Part shown: in pieces, positions 52,874 through 61,424 of the stretch | Layout of the letters: each line of letters begins with the position of its first letter | Numbering within the stretch: position 1 is the first letter of the stretch | Source of the DNA: SZAS-79 sp965279075 | Lineage (GTDB): Bacteria; Pseudomonadota; Gammaproteobacteria; Burkholderiales; SG8-39 | Direction of reading: 5' to 3' | DNA: 64,000 bases | Assembly (NCBI GenBank): GCA_965279075.1 | Contig: CBDIHI010000012.1 | Location: 620,001-684,000 of the forward strand | Notes under the pieces: generated by a model | What the model was told of the DNA's origin: nothing | Databases searched by the model: none | What the model saw: only the letters and a program-made list of their open reading frames with translations | Program-made: the position numbers and the translations under genes

Positions 52874-54616
52874 TCAGTGGATCTCCGGGTCAGGGATCGG
52901 GGCCGTACCTTCGAGAAAGTCGAAGTCGCAGCCCTCGTTGGCCTGCTTGATGTGGCGCGAGAAGATCGCGCCGTAGCCGCGCTCGTACTTGATCGGCGGG
53001 CGCACCCAGGCGGCCCTGCGCCTGGCCAGTTCCGCCTCGGGGACCTTGAGGTTGAGTTCACGTTTCTCGACGTTGAGCTCGATCAGGTCGCCGTTCCGCA
53101 CGAGGGCCAGCGGCCCGCCCACGTAGGCTTCGGGCGCGACGTGCAGGATGCAAGTGCCGTAGCTGGTGCCGCTCATGCGGCCGTCCGAGAGCCGCACCAT
53201 GTCCTTCACTCCCTGCTTGATGAGTTTCCTCGGCATTGGCAGCATGCCCCACTCGGGAAAACCCGGGCCGCCGAGCGGCCCCGCGTTCTTCAGCACCAGC
53301 ACGCAGGTGGCGTCTACGTCGAGCTCGTCGGTGTCGATGCGGGCCGACATGTCGTTGTAGTCCTCGAACACCACGGCGCGGCCGGTGTGCTGCATCAGTT
53401 TCGGGTCGGCCGCGCTGGTCTTGATCACCGCGCCGTCTGGGGCGAGGTTGCCGCGCAGCATCACGATCCCGCCCGAGGCCTTGAGCGGCTTGTCGCGTGG
53501 CAGGATCACGTCCGCGTTCCAGACCTTGGCGCCTTCGATGTTCTCGCCCAGGGTCTTCCCGTTGACGGTTTTCGCCGAGAGGTCCAGCAGGTCGCGCAGT
53601 TGGTTCAGCAGCGCGCGCAGGCCGCCCGCATAAAAGAAGTCCTCCATCAGGTAGGTGCTGCCCGAGGGGCGGACGTTGGCGATCACCGGGGTCTTCGCCG
53701 AGATCTCGTTGTAGCGCTCGAGCGGGAACGGCAGCCCTGCGCGGCCGGCCATCGCGACGAGGTGGACAATGGCGTTGGTCGAGCCGCCCATCGCCATCAG
53801 CGTGGTGATGGCGTTGTCGAACGATCCCTTGGAGAGGATGTCGCGGGGTTTCAGGTCGTCCCACACCATCTCGACGATGCGTTTTCCCGTGAGCGTCGCC
53901 ATGCGCGCGTGGTTGGAGTCCGGCGCGGGGATCGACGAATAGCCCGGCAGGCAGAAGCCGAGCACCTCGGCCAGCGACATCATCGTGGCGGCCGTGCCCA
54001 TGGTCATGCAGGTTCCGGGCGAACGGGCGATGGTGTCCTCGATGTCGTTCCAGTCGCCCTGCGTGATGCGTCCGGCGCGCAGCTCGTCCCAGTACTTCCA
54101 GGTGTCCGAGCCCGAGCCCAGCGTCTGGTCGCGCCAGTGCGAGTTCAGCATCGGCCCGGCCGGCAGGTAGATCGTCGGCAGGTTCATGCTGGTCGCGCCC
54201 ATGATCAGCGCGGGGGTGGTCTTGTCGCAGCCGCCCATGATCACCGCGCCGTCGGCGGGGTAGGACCGCAGCAGTTCCTCGGTCTCCATCGCGAGGAAGT
54301 TGCGGTACATCATCGTGGTGGGCTTCTGCATCGTCTCGGCCAGCGCCATCGCCGGCATCTCGAGCGGGAAGCCCCCCGCCTGCCACACGCCGCGCTTCAC
54401 TTCCTCCACGCGCTGCTTGAAGTGCGTATGGCAGTGGTTGATGTCGGACCAGGTGTTGATGATCGCGATCACCGGCTTGCCCGCGTAGTCCGTGCGGTCG
54501 TAGCCCATCTGCGCTGTGCGCGAACGGTGGCCGAACGAGCGCAGGTCGTTCACGCCGAACCAGCGGTGGCTGCGGAGGTCTTCGGGCTTCTTTTTCGCGG
54601 CGGGCTTGTTGCTCAC
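52874..54616 (-). CDS. IlvD/Edd-family dehydratase (sugar-acid dehydratase type)
   Basis: A 580-residue iron-sulfur dehydratase. Cluster cysteines appear in GGCDKTTPALIMGA and SPGTCMTMGTAATMMS. SDGRMSGTSYGTCILH is the conserved C-terminal motif. The sequence resembles L-arabonate/pentonate dehydratases (NDLRSFGHRSRTAQMGYD, then the NHCHTHF stretch) more than biosynthetic IlvD. GTG at 54616 was chosen because GAGGAGCAC precedes it. It dehydrates a sugar acid to a 2-keto-3-deoxy acid. The GFA gene is downstream. Confidence 0.88.
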   Translation of the reverse strand: MSNKPAAKKKPEDLRSHRWFGVNDLRSFGHRSRTAQMGYDRTDYAGKPVIAIINTWSDINHCHTHFKQRVEEVKRGVWQAGGFPLEMPAMALAETMQKPTTMMYRNFLAMETEELLRSYPADGAVIMGGCDKTTPALIMGATSMNLPTIYLPAGPMLNSHWRDQTLGSGSDTWKYWDELRAGRITQGDWNDIEDTIARSPGTCMTMGTAATMMSLAEVLGFCLPGYSSIPAPDSNHARMATLTGKRIVEMVWDDLKPRDILSKGSFDNAITTLMAMGGSTNAIVHLVAMAGRAGLPFPLERYNEISAKTPVIANVRPSGSTYLMEDFFYAGGLRALLNQLRDLLDLSAKTVNGKTLGENIEGAKVWNADVILPRDKPLKASGGIVMLRGNLAPDGAVIKTSAADPKLMQHTGRAVVFEDYNDMSARIDTDELDVDATCVLVLKNAGPLGGPGFPEWGMLPMPRKLIKQGVKDMVRLSDGRMSGTSYGTCILHVAPEAYVGGPLALVRNGDLIELNVEKRELNLKVPEAELARRRAAWVRPPIKYERGYGAIFSRHIKQANEGCDFDFLEGTAPIPDPEIH

Positions 54617-54672
54617 GTGTGCTCCTCTGTCCAGGAACCGGCATTCTAAGCCTTGCGGGGTATGATCCGCGC

Positions 54673-55473
54673 ATGCCCCCGCCCCCGGACACGCCCGCGC
54701 GCGCAAGCCCAGGCAACGCCTTCGTGGCGTGGCTCGCCGGCTGGTGGCGCGTGCTGCATTTTGGCGCCACGGCCATTGTGGTGGCGGCCTCGCCTTCGGC
54801 CTACGACCGCGCCACCGGCGGCCTGATGGCCCGCCAGATCTACTACACGGCCTGGCAGATCCTGCCCGGGTTCCTGCTGGTGTGCTCGATCCTCAGCTAC
54901 ATGGTGATCAGCATCGTGGTGCTGGCCGCGGGAGCCTACGGTCTCGCGGAGTACGCGTTGAATATCGTCGTGCGCGTGCTGGTGCTCGAACTCGTCCCGG
55001 TGTTCGTGGCGCTGTTCGTCGCGCTGCGCTCGGGCGCCGCGATCAACACCGAGGTCGCGCTGATGCACATCCGCGGCGACCTCGAGGCCATGCAGCGCGC
55101 CGGCGCCGACCCGATGCGCCACGAACTCGTGCCGCGCGTGATGGGCAGCGCCGTGTCGGTGGTGGCGTTGACCGTGATCGGCGGGGCCCTTGCGCTGGTG
55201 CTCGCCTATTTCGCGATGTACGGCCTGTCCTCGGGCGGGGTGGAGGACTACACGGACGTCATCGGGCAGGTATTCGACCTGCACATCACCATCGGGCTGG
55301 GCCTCAAGGCGCTGGCCTTCGGCGTCGCCGTGGCGATCATCCCGATCACGGCGAGCCTCGAGGTGCCGCGCGAGATACGCTTCGCGCCGATCGCGGTGCT
55401 CTCGGGCATGGTGCGGCTGTTCCTCACGCTCGCCCTGATCGAGGGTGCGTCCCTCGCGCTCAAGTACATATAA
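54673..55473 (+). CDS. MlaE/YrbE-family ABC permease (MCE lipid transport)
   Basis: A 266-residue permease with about five helices. GLMARQIYYTAWQILPGFLL opens the MlaE region, and LVPVFVALFVALRSGAAINTEVALM contains the conserved MlaE EALRxxG-like coupling segment. VPREIRFAPIAVLSGMVR ends the protein. It should pair with an MlaD ring and an MlaF-type ATPase in lipid transport across the envelope. MlaD follows eight bases later, but no ATPase is encoded here. Confidence 0.86.
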   Translation: MPPPPDTPARASPGNAFVAWLAGWWRVLHFGATAIVVAASPSAYDRATGGLMARQIYYTAWQILPGFLLVCSILSYMVISIVVLAAGAYGLAEYALNIVVRVLVLELVPVFVALFVALRSGAAINTEVALMHIRGDLEAMQRAGADPMRHELVPRVMGSAVSVVALTVIGGALALVLAYFAMYGLSSGGVEDYTDVIGQVFDLHITIGLGLKALAFGVAVAIIPITASLEVPREIRFAPIAVLSGMVRLFLTLALIEGASLALKYI

Positions 55474-55481
55474 TCCCCGCC

Positions 55482-56489
55482 ATGCCAACGCCGCCCGCAC
55501 CGGAACCCGGCCCCGCCTCCGAGACCACCACGTCGCTGCCGATCCGGCACCTGGAGTTCAAGGTGGCGATGCTGCTCGCGCTGACGCTGGTGCTGTCGGT
55601 GGCGTTCGTAGCCTACGTGCTGTACGCGCGCGGCACGTTCGAGAGCACGCGGCGCGTCGTGCTGGTCACGGACGACTCCGAGGGCGTGACGGTGGGCATG
55701 CCGCTGACGTTCGCGGGGTTCGCGATCGGGCGGGTCCGGCGCATCGAGCTCGGCGACGACGCCAAGGTGCGCATCAGCATCGAGGTGCCGAAGAAGGACG
55801 CCCGCTGGCTGCGCGCCTCGAGCGTGTTCATCATCGAGAAGGCGCTGGTCGGTGGCGTGCGCATCCGCGCGGTGACGGGGGTGCTGGACGACGCGCCGCT
55901 CGCTGACGGCGCGGTGCGCGCCGTGCTGCGCGGCGACGCGACCGAGGAACTGCCCAAGCTCCTCTCGGCGATGAAGGCGCTGCTCGAGAACCTGCAGGCG
56001 ATTACCGCCCCGGATTCGAGCCTCAACGCGAGCCTCGGCAACGTGCGCACCGCAACCGACCGCCTCGCCGGGCGCTATGGCGCGTTGTCGGCAGCGTTAG
56101 GCGGCGACGCCAACGCGCAGAAGGTGATCGCCGCGATCGACCGCGCCAACAGGCTGCTCGATTCCGTCACCGGTGTCACGGCGCGGCTCGACCAGACGCT
56201 CGCCAAGACCGACCAGCGCGTGTTCGGCAAGGACGGCATGCTGGACGAGACGCAAAAGGCCGTGTCCCAGCTGAATGGCGTGCTCGGCGACGTCCGCGAG
56301 AGCCTCAAGAAGGCCGACTCGGTGCTCGCCGACGCGCAGAAGATCAGCGCCAATGCGCGCGTGGCGACCGAGGACCTCTCCACGCTGCGGGCCGAGGTCG
56401 AGGCGAGCCTGCGCAAGGTTTCGGCGCTGATCGCCGAGATCAACCGCAAGTGGCCCTTCGCCCGCGACACCGAGCTGAAGCTGCCATGA
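55482..56489 (+). CDS. MlaD-family MCE protein
   Basis: A 335-residue inner-membrane-anchored protein. One N-terminal helix (~25-50, FKVAMLLALTLVLSVAFVAY) leads into an MCE domain (~55-150, DSEGVTVGMPLTFAGFAIGRVRRIEL). A long helical/coiled-coil tail (~165-325) follows. MCE rings bind lipids between membranes. Its last codon overlaps the lipoprotein start (ATGA). It probably works with the upstream permease and downstream lipoprotein. Confidence 0.9.
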   Translation: MPTPPAPEPGPASETTTSLPIRHLEFKVAMLLALTLVLSVAFVAYVLYARGTFESTRRVVLVTDDSEGVTVGMPLTFAGFAIGRVRRIELGDDAKVRISIEVPKKDARWLRASSVFIIEKALVGGVRIRAVTGVLDDAPLADGAVRAVLRGDATEELPKLLSAMKALLENLQAITAPDSSLNASLGNVRTATDRLAGRYGALSAALGGDANAQKVIAAIDRANRLLDSVTGVTARLDQTLAKTDQRVFGKDGMLDETQKAVSQLNGVLGDVRESLKKADSVLADAQKISANARVATEDLSTLRAEVEASLRKVSALIAEINRKWPFARDTELKLP

Positions 56490-57124
56490 GGCTCGCGGCG
56501 GCGCTCGGGGCCGGCCTGCTCCTTGCCGCGTGCGCGGGCGGGCCGGCCGCGCCGGACTGGCAGGTGAACTCGCTCGCCTCGCTGCGCAATTTCGAGGCCG
56601 CCTACCTTGGCGGGAACACGCGGGTGGCGGAAGCCGAGTTCGCGCGCGCGCGCTCGGACCTCACCGCCACCGGCCGGGCCGACCTCGTTGCGCGCGCGGA
56701 GCTCGTGCGCTGCGCCGCCCGCGTGGCGAGCCTGGAATTCGACGCCTGTCCGGGGTTCGCCGCGCTGGCGGCCGATGCGGGGGCGCCGGAGCGCGCGTAT
56801 GCGGCGTTCCTGTCCGGCGAGTGGCAGGCGCTGGATGCCGCAGCGTTGCCGGCGCAGCACCGCGCCGTGGTGGCGGGGACGGCCGGGGTGCTGCCCGAGG
56901 AGCCCTTTTCCCGCCTGGTGGCCGCCGGCGCGATGATGCGCGCCGGGCGGATCACGCCCGCCGCCATGGCTGCCGCGGTCGACACCGCCTCGGCCAACGG
57001 ATGGCGCCGGCCGTTGCTGGCATGGCTCGGCGTACAGGCGCAACGGGCGGCGGCGGCGGGAGACGGGGAAGCCGCAGCGCGCATCCGGCGCCGCATCGAA
57101 CTGGTCACAGGAGGAGGAAAATAA
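56486..57124 (+). CDS. uncharacterised lipoprotein of the MCE operon
   Basis: I do not recognise the family. The 212-residue product starts with a lipoprotein signal (MRLAAALGAGLLLAACAGG, lipid-linked Cys ~16). The rest is almost entirely helical and Ala/Arg-rich, with no motif I can name. It is translationally coupled to the MlaD gene. It could be the outer-membrane partner of the MCE system, the place held by PqiC-type or VacJ lipoproteins in other systems, but it does not look like either. Confidence 0.75.
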   Translation: MRLAAALGAGLLLAACAGGPAAPDWQVNSLASLRNFEAAYLGGNTRVAEAEFARARSDLTATGRADLVARAELVRCAARVASLEFDACPGFAALAADAGAPERAYAAFLSGEWQALDAAALPAQHRAVVAGTAGVLPEEPFSRLVAAGAMMRAGRITPAAMAAAVDTASANGWRRPLLAWLGVQAQRAAAAGDGEAAARIRRRIELVTGGGK

Positions 57125-57125
57125 A

Positions 57126-58100
57126 ATGACATACGCATCGAAGGCAATGCTGGCGGCGTGCGCGGCGACGGTCGCCCTGGCCGCCGGCCAGGCGTGCGCG
57201 CAGGGGTACCCGAACAAGCCCGTGCACGCGATCATCTCTTTCACGCCGGGCAGCTCGACCGACATCGTCGGCCGGGTCGTCATGCAGAAGGTGTCCGAGT
57301 ACTGGGGCCAGCCGGTGGTGGCCGAGAACCGCGCCGGCGCCGGCGGGTCGATCGGCTCGGCGCTGGTCGCGCGCGCGGCGCCGGACGGCTACACGCTGCT
57401 GATCAACTCGGGCGCGCACTCGGTCAACCCGGCCATGTTCGCCAAGCTCCCGTACGACACGACGAAGGATTTCATCGACATCGTGCCGCTGGCCGTGCAG
57501 CCGAACGTGCTCGTGGTTTCGGGCGCGTCGCCGATAAAGTCCGTGGCGGACCTCGTCGCTGCGGCGAAGGCGAAGCCCGGGGCGATCAACTTCGGCCACG
57601 CGGGCATCGGCAGCGGCACGCACCTTTCGACGGAGAAATTCATCGCGTCGGCCGGCATGACGGTCACGCAGGTGCCTTTCAAGGGCACGCCCGAGGTCAT
57701 CACGGCCCTGATGGGCGGCTCGGTCGACTGCTACTGGGCGCCGATCTCGGCGGCGATGGCGAACATCAGGAGCGGCAAGCTCCGGCCGCTGGCGGTCAGC
57801 AGCGCAAAGAGGAATTCTCAGCTGCCCGACGTGCCTACGACGGGCGAGGCGGGCGTCGCGAACGCGGACTCGCCGCTCTGGTTCGGCGTCTGGGCGCCCG
57901 CCGGCACGCCGGCCGACGTCGTCAACCGCATTTCTGCGGACGTGCGACGCGCGCTGACCGATCCCGTCGTGCGCGAAAAGCTCGCCAGCCTCGGCAACGA
58001 CCCGATGGACATGGCGCCGGAGGAGTTCGCGCGCTTCGTGCGCAGCGAGATGGCCGACTACGCCAGGGTGGTGAAGGCCGCGGGCATCAAGCCGCAGTAA
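57126..58100 (+). CDS. Bug/TctC-family periplasmic receptor
   Basis: A 324-residue receptor with a signal peptide ending GQACAQG. YPNKPVHAIISFTPGSSTDIVGRVVM, QPVVAENRAGAGGSIG and LPYDTTKDFIDIVPL are Bug hallmarks. A good site (ACAGGAGGAAA) precedes the ATG, one base after the lipoprotein stop. It is the third orphan Bug receptor, and no TctA/TctB is near. It converges on the two-subunit CoA-transferase genes, which might act on its ligand. Confidence 0.92.
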   Translation: MTYASKAMLAACAATVALAAGQACAQGYPNKPVHAIISFTPGSSTDIVGRVVMQKVSEYWGQPVVAENRAGAGGSIGSALVARAAPDGYTLLINSGAHSVNPAMFAKLPYDTTKDFIDIVPLAVQPNVLVVSGASPIKSVADLVAAAKAKPGAINFGHAGIGSGTHLSTEKFIASAGMTVTQVPFKGTPEVITALMGGSVDCYWAPISAAMANIRSGKLRPLAVSSAKRNSQLPDVPTTGEAGVANADSPLWFGVWAPAGTPADVVNRISADVRRALTDPVVREKLASLGNDPMDMAPEEFARFVRSEMADYARVVKAAGIKPQ

Positions 58101-58137
58101 GGCTGCGGGCAAGGCCGCAGGTCGCGGCCCCGGCGCG

Positions 58138-58788
58138 TCAGGGGCGCTTCAGCGGCACGCCGCTGAGGCGCTGCAGGTCCTCGAACTCGAGCCCCTCCAC
58201 CATGTCGACGACGTGCAGGCCATCGGCCTTCACGTCGATCACGGCGAGGTCCGTGTAGATCCGCGTCACGCAGCGCGCCCCGGTCAGCGGGTAGGTGCAG
58301 CGCTCGACGACCTTGCTTTCGCCCGACTTGGTGAGGTGTTCCATCATCACCAGCACGTTCTTCGCGCCCACCGCGAGGTCCATCGCGCCGCCGACGGCGG
58401 GGATCGCGTCCGGCGCGCCGGTGTGCCAGTTGGCGATGTCGCCCGCCACGGACACCTGGAAGGCGCCGAGCACGCAGAAGTCGAGGTGCTGCCCGCGGAT
58501 CATGCCGAACGAGTCGGCGTGGTGGAAGAACGAGCCGCCGGGCAGCAGCGTCACGGGCTCCTTGCCCGCGTTGACGAGGTCCTCGTCCTCGGCGCCGGGC
58601 GCGGGCTTCGGGCCGATGCCGAGCACGCCGTTCTCGCTGTGCAGGAGCACCTCGCGTCCCTGAGGGATGTGGTTGGCCACCAGCGTGGGCAGGCCGATGC
58701 CGAGGTTCACGTAGGCGCCCTCGGGGATGTCGCGCGCGACTCGAGCCGCGATCTGGTTGCGGTCCATCTTCTTCACGCTGCTGTTCAC
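58138..58788 (-). CDS. 3-oxoacid CoA-transferase subunit B
   Basis: A 216-residue beta subunit of a class I CoA transferase (ScoB/PcaJ type). ARDIPEGAYVNLGIGLPTLVAN and the catalytic SENGVLGIGP (Glu thioester) are diagnostic. DFCVLGAFQVSVAGDIANWH follows. GTG at 58788 overlaps the subunit A stop (GTGA) and has CGGAG seven bases upstream. The ATG at 58767 (MDRNQIA) is an alternative. It works with subunit A to move CoA from succinyl-CoA to a 3-oxoacid. Confidence 0.93.
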   Translation of the reverse strand: MNSSVKKMDRNQIAARVARDIPEGAYVNLGIGLPTLVANHIPQGREVLLHSENGVLGIGPKPAPGAEDEDLVNAGKEPVTLLPGGSFFHHADSFGMIRGQHLDFCVLGAFQVSVAGDIANWHTGAPDAIPAVGGAMDLAVGAKNVLVMMEHLTKSGESKVVERCTYPLTGARCVTRIYTDLAVIDVKADGLHVVDMVEGLEFEDLQRLSGVPLKRP

Positions 58789-59456
58789 TTGGCCGCTCCG
58801 GTTTTGACGACGCGCTTCACGTAGATGCCCGGCGTGACGACCGCTTCCGGGTCGAGCTGGCCGAGTTCGACGGTTTCGCGGACCTGCGCGATGGTGCACT
58901 TCGCAGCGCTCGCCATGATGGGACCGAAGTTGCGCGCGGTCATGCGATAGGTGAGGTTGCCCCAGCGGTCGCCGCGGTCGGCCTTGATCAGGGCGTAGTC
59001 GGCGTGGATTGGCTGCTCGAGCACGTAGTCGCGGTCGTTGATGCGCCGCGTCTCCTTGCCCTCGGCGAGCAGCGTGCCGTGGGCGGTCGGCGTGAAGAAC
59101 CCGCCGATGCCCGCGCCCGCGGCGCGGATGCGCTCGGCGAGCGTGCCCTGCGGCACCAGCTCCAGTTCGAGCTCGCCCGAGCGGTACGCCTTGTCGAAAT
59201 GCCACGAGTCGGCCTGGCGCGGGAAGGAGCAGATGATCTTCCTCACCTGCTTCGCCGCGATCAGCGCGGCGAGCCCGGTGTCGCCGTTGCCGGCGTTGTT
59301 GTTGACCACCGTGAGGTTTCTCGCGCCTTGCGCGATCAGCGCGGCCATCAGCGCCGAGGGCATGCCGGCGCCGCCGAACCCGCCGATGAGGATGGTGGAG
59401 CCGTCGGGGATGTCGGCGACGGCCGCTTCGAGGGAGGGAACGATTTTATTGATCAT
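58785..59456 (-). CDS. 3-oxoacid CoA-transferase subunit A
   Basis: A 223-residue alpha subunit (ScoA/PcaI type). GSTILIGGFGGAGMPSALMAAL is the glycine-rich start, and LTVVNNNAGNGDTGLAALI and GIGGFFTPTAHGTLLAEGKE are family motifs. It is translationally coupled to subunit B by a four-base overlap. The substrate may be acetoacetate or 3-oxoadipate; sequence alone does not decide. Confidence 0.93.
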   Translation of the reverse strand: MINKIVPSLEAAVADIPDGSTILIGGFGGAGMPSALMAALIAQGARNLTVVNNNAGNGDTGLAALIAAKQVRKIICSFPRQADSWHFDKAYRSGELELELVPQGTLAERIRAAGAGIGGFFTPTAHGTLLAEGKETRRINDRDYVLEQPIHADYALIKADRGDRWGNLTYRMTARNFGPIMASAAKCTIAQVRETVELGQLDPEAVVTPGIYVKRVVKTGAAK

Positions 59457-59634
59457 TGCGCGATTTTAGAGGCTGTCCACGGTTTTTCCCGGCGTCGTCT
59501 CGCTGGTAGGGATCGAAAATTCGCAGGTCGTGAGAAGTTACTTTGGGATAAATTTTTAATGTATTGATTATAAATGACTAAATAATTCTAGATTTAGCTG
59601 TGGAAAGCGATCCTAAGTCCTTGTTGGAACGAGA

Positions 59635-59695
59635 GAAAACGCTTGACCGAGCGTTTTCCTTCGCATAAAGTGGGAAAAGGTGGAAAAAAAGGGCG
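59635..59695 (+). promoter_or_regulatory. dcw promoter with palindrome and MraZ boxes
   Basis: TTGACC (59643-59648), a 17-base spacer and TAAAGT (59666-59671) form a sigma-70 promoter. Around its -35, GAAAACGCT (59635-59643) and AGCGTTTTC (59650-59658) make a perfect 9-base inverted repeat. From the -10 onward three repeats start at 59671, 59681 and 59691 (TGGGA, TGGAA, GGGCG), ten bases apart like the MraZ boxes of other bacteria. MraZ probably represses its own operon here. The gap before it (59457-59634) is AT-rich and holds no gene. Confidence 0.7.
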
Positions 59696-59736
59696 AATCC
59701 TTGCCAACCATGGGCGATTCGCCGGGGAAAAAGAAA

Positions 59737-60189
59737 ATGGCTGGGACATTTCACGGCGCAACGGTCATCACGCTGGACGCGAAGGGGCGGCTCGCCCTCC
59801 CCACGCGCCACCGGGATGCGCTGACCTCCGGCGGCGGCGAACTGGTGCTCACCGCTCACCCGGACGGGTGCGTGCTCGTGTACCCGAAGGCCGACTGGGA
59901 GCCCAAGCGCGCCGAAGTTGAGCAGTTCTCCGCGTTCAACCCCAAAACGAGCTGGTGGAAGCGCCTCCTCCTGGGTTTCGAGGAGCACGTCTCGCCCGAC
60001 GCATCGGGCCGCATCCTGGTGTCGCCGGCGTTGCGCATGCATGCCCGGCTCGAGCGCGAGCTGATGATGATCGGCCAGGGCCGCTACTTCGAGCTCTGGG
60101 ACCACGGCCTGTGGACCGCCAAGCAGGCCGAGGCGCTTGCGCCTTCCGGCAACACGCCACCCCCCGGCATGGAGAATTTCTCGCTGTGA
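59737..60189 (+). CDS. mraZ: transcriptional regulator MraZ
   Basis: A 150-residue protein with two AbrB-like swapped-hairpin domains: FHGATVITLDAKGRLALPTRHRDAL (~5-50) and EEHVSPDASGRILVSPALRMHA (~85-125). It binds DNA as a ring and represses the dcw operon. The ATG at 59737 gives the family length (152 in E. coli) and has GGGGAAAAAG upstream. Frames open further back run into the MraZ boxes and are not credible. Confidence 0.92.
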   Translation: MAGTFHGATVITLDAKGRLALPTRHRDALTSGGGELVLTAHPDGCVLVYPKADWEPKRAEVEQFSAFNPKTSWWKRLLLGFEEHVSPDASGRILVSPALRMHARLERELMMIGQGRYFELWDHGLWTAKQAEALAPSGNTPPPGMENFSL

Positions 60190-60219
60190 GCGCGGCGAGA
60201 GATTCCCACCCCGACGCCG

Positions 60220-61152
60220 ATGGCCGAACACAGGCCGGTCCTCCTCTCCGAAGCGGTCGCCGCGCTCGCGATCCGCGCGGACGGGACCTACCTCGACGCG
60301 ACCTTCGGTCGCGGCGGGCACAGCCGCGCGATCCTCGCTGCGCTCGGCCCGCAGGGGCGGCTCGTCGCGCTCGACCGGGACCCGGAAGCGATCGAAGAGG
60401 GGCGGCGGATCGCCGACCCGCGCTTCTCGATCACGCATGCGCATTTCTCGGAACTGGGCGGGGTGCTCGATGCGCTTGGCGTGGCGCAGCTGCATGGCGC
60501 GTTGTTCGACCTGGGCGTCTCTTCGCCGCAGCTGGACGAAGCGTCGCGCGGATTCTCGTTCCGGATGGACGGGCCCCTCGACATGCGCATGGATCCGACA
60601 CGCGGGGAATCCGCGGCGGAGTGGCTGGCCCGGGCGAATGAGTCCGACATCAGGGAGGTGATCAAGGACTATGGCGAAGAACGGTTTGCTAAACAGATTG
60701 CAGCGGCGATTGTTGCTGCTAGGGCAACCGAGCCTCTCGGGCGCACGCGGCAGCTTGCCCATCTCGTGGGTGAAGCGGTCCGCACACGCGAGGCCGGGCA
60801 GGATCCGGCGACGCGCACCTTCCAGGCTCTACGGATTTTCATCAATCGGGAGCTTGAGGAAGTGTCGCTGAGCCTGCCGATCGCCGCGTCGCGGCTCGTG
60901 CCCGGCGGGCGCCTGGCGGTCATCAGCTTCCATTCGCTCGAGGACCGCATCGCCAAGCGGTTCATCCGCGACGCCGGCGCGGCCGACCTGCCGCGCGACC
61001 TGCCGCTGCGCGCCGACCAGCTGCCGCAACCGTTGCTCATGCCCGTGGGGCGCGCGATCAAGGCGTCCACGGGGGAAGTGCGCGCCAACCCGCGCTCGCG
61101 GAGCGCCACGCTGCGCATTGCGGAGAGGACCGAAGCCCCGTGGCGAAACTGA
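60220..61152 (+). CDS. rsmH: 16S rRNA (cytosine1402-N4)-methyltransferase RsmH
   Basis: A 310-residue SAM-dependent methyltransferase acting on C1402 of 16S rRNA. HRPVLLSEAV opens the protein, and GTYLDATFGRGGHSRAIL is the SAM-binding loop. GALFDLGVSSPQLD and RGFSFRMDGPLDMRMD follow, with ISFHSLEDRIAKRFI near the end. It ends inside ftsL, with a 13-base overlap. Confidence 0.95.
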   Translation: MAEHRPVLLSEAVAALAIRADGTYLDATFGRGGHSRAILAALGPQGRLVALDRDPEAIEEGRRIADPRFSITHAHFSELGGVLDALGVAQLHGALFDLGVSSPQLDEASRGFSFRMDGPLDMRMDPTRGESAAEWLARANESDIREVIKDYGEERFAKQIAAAIVAARATEPLGRTRQLAHLVGEAVRTREAGQDPATRTFQALRIFINRELEEVSLSLPIAASRLVPGGRLAVISFHSLEDRIAKRFIRDAGAADLPRDLPLRADQLPQPLLMPVGRAIKASTGEVRANPRSRSATLRIAERTEAPWRN

Positions 61153-61424
61153 GCCTCGCGCTGCTCGCCGTGCTGGTGGCCTGCTCGCTGGGGCTGGTCA
61201 CGTCCCAGCACAAGGCGAGGAAGCTCTTCTCGGAACTCGAGCGCGAGCAGGAGCGCGCCCGCAACCTCGACATCGAATACGGCCAGCTGCAGCTCGAGGC
61301 CAGCACCTGGGGCCTGCATTCGCGCGTCGAGAAGATCGCCACGGGCGCGCTCGCGATGCGCGCCCCGGATCCGCGCCGCGTGCGCCTGGTGAATCCCGCC
61401 GCATCGGCCGGGGCCGCGAAGTGA
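61140..61424 (+). CDS. ftsL: cell division protein FtsL
   Basis: A 94-residue bitopic division protein. A short cytoplasmic start and one membrane helix (~4-22, LALLAVLVACSLGLVTSQH) are followed by a coiled coil (ERARNLDIEYGQLQLEASTWG). It forms the FtsQLB subcomplex that licenses septal synthesis. It starts at GTG inside the end of rsmH, and its stop overlaps the ftsI GTG. Confidence 0.92.
   Translation: MAKLSLALLAVLVACSLGLVTSQHKARKLFSELEREQERARNLDIEYGQLQLEASTWGLHSRVEKIATGALAMRAPDPRRVRLVNPAASAGAAK

Noticed and set aside
52835..54776. Very long open frames on both strands over the IlvD/Edd gene (plus 52835-54649; shifted minus 53058-54776).
   Set aside because: They are shadow frames caused by high GC at third positions. 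Their translations are Arg/Ala/His-rich low-complexity with no family motif, while the real frame carries all dehydratase signatures.
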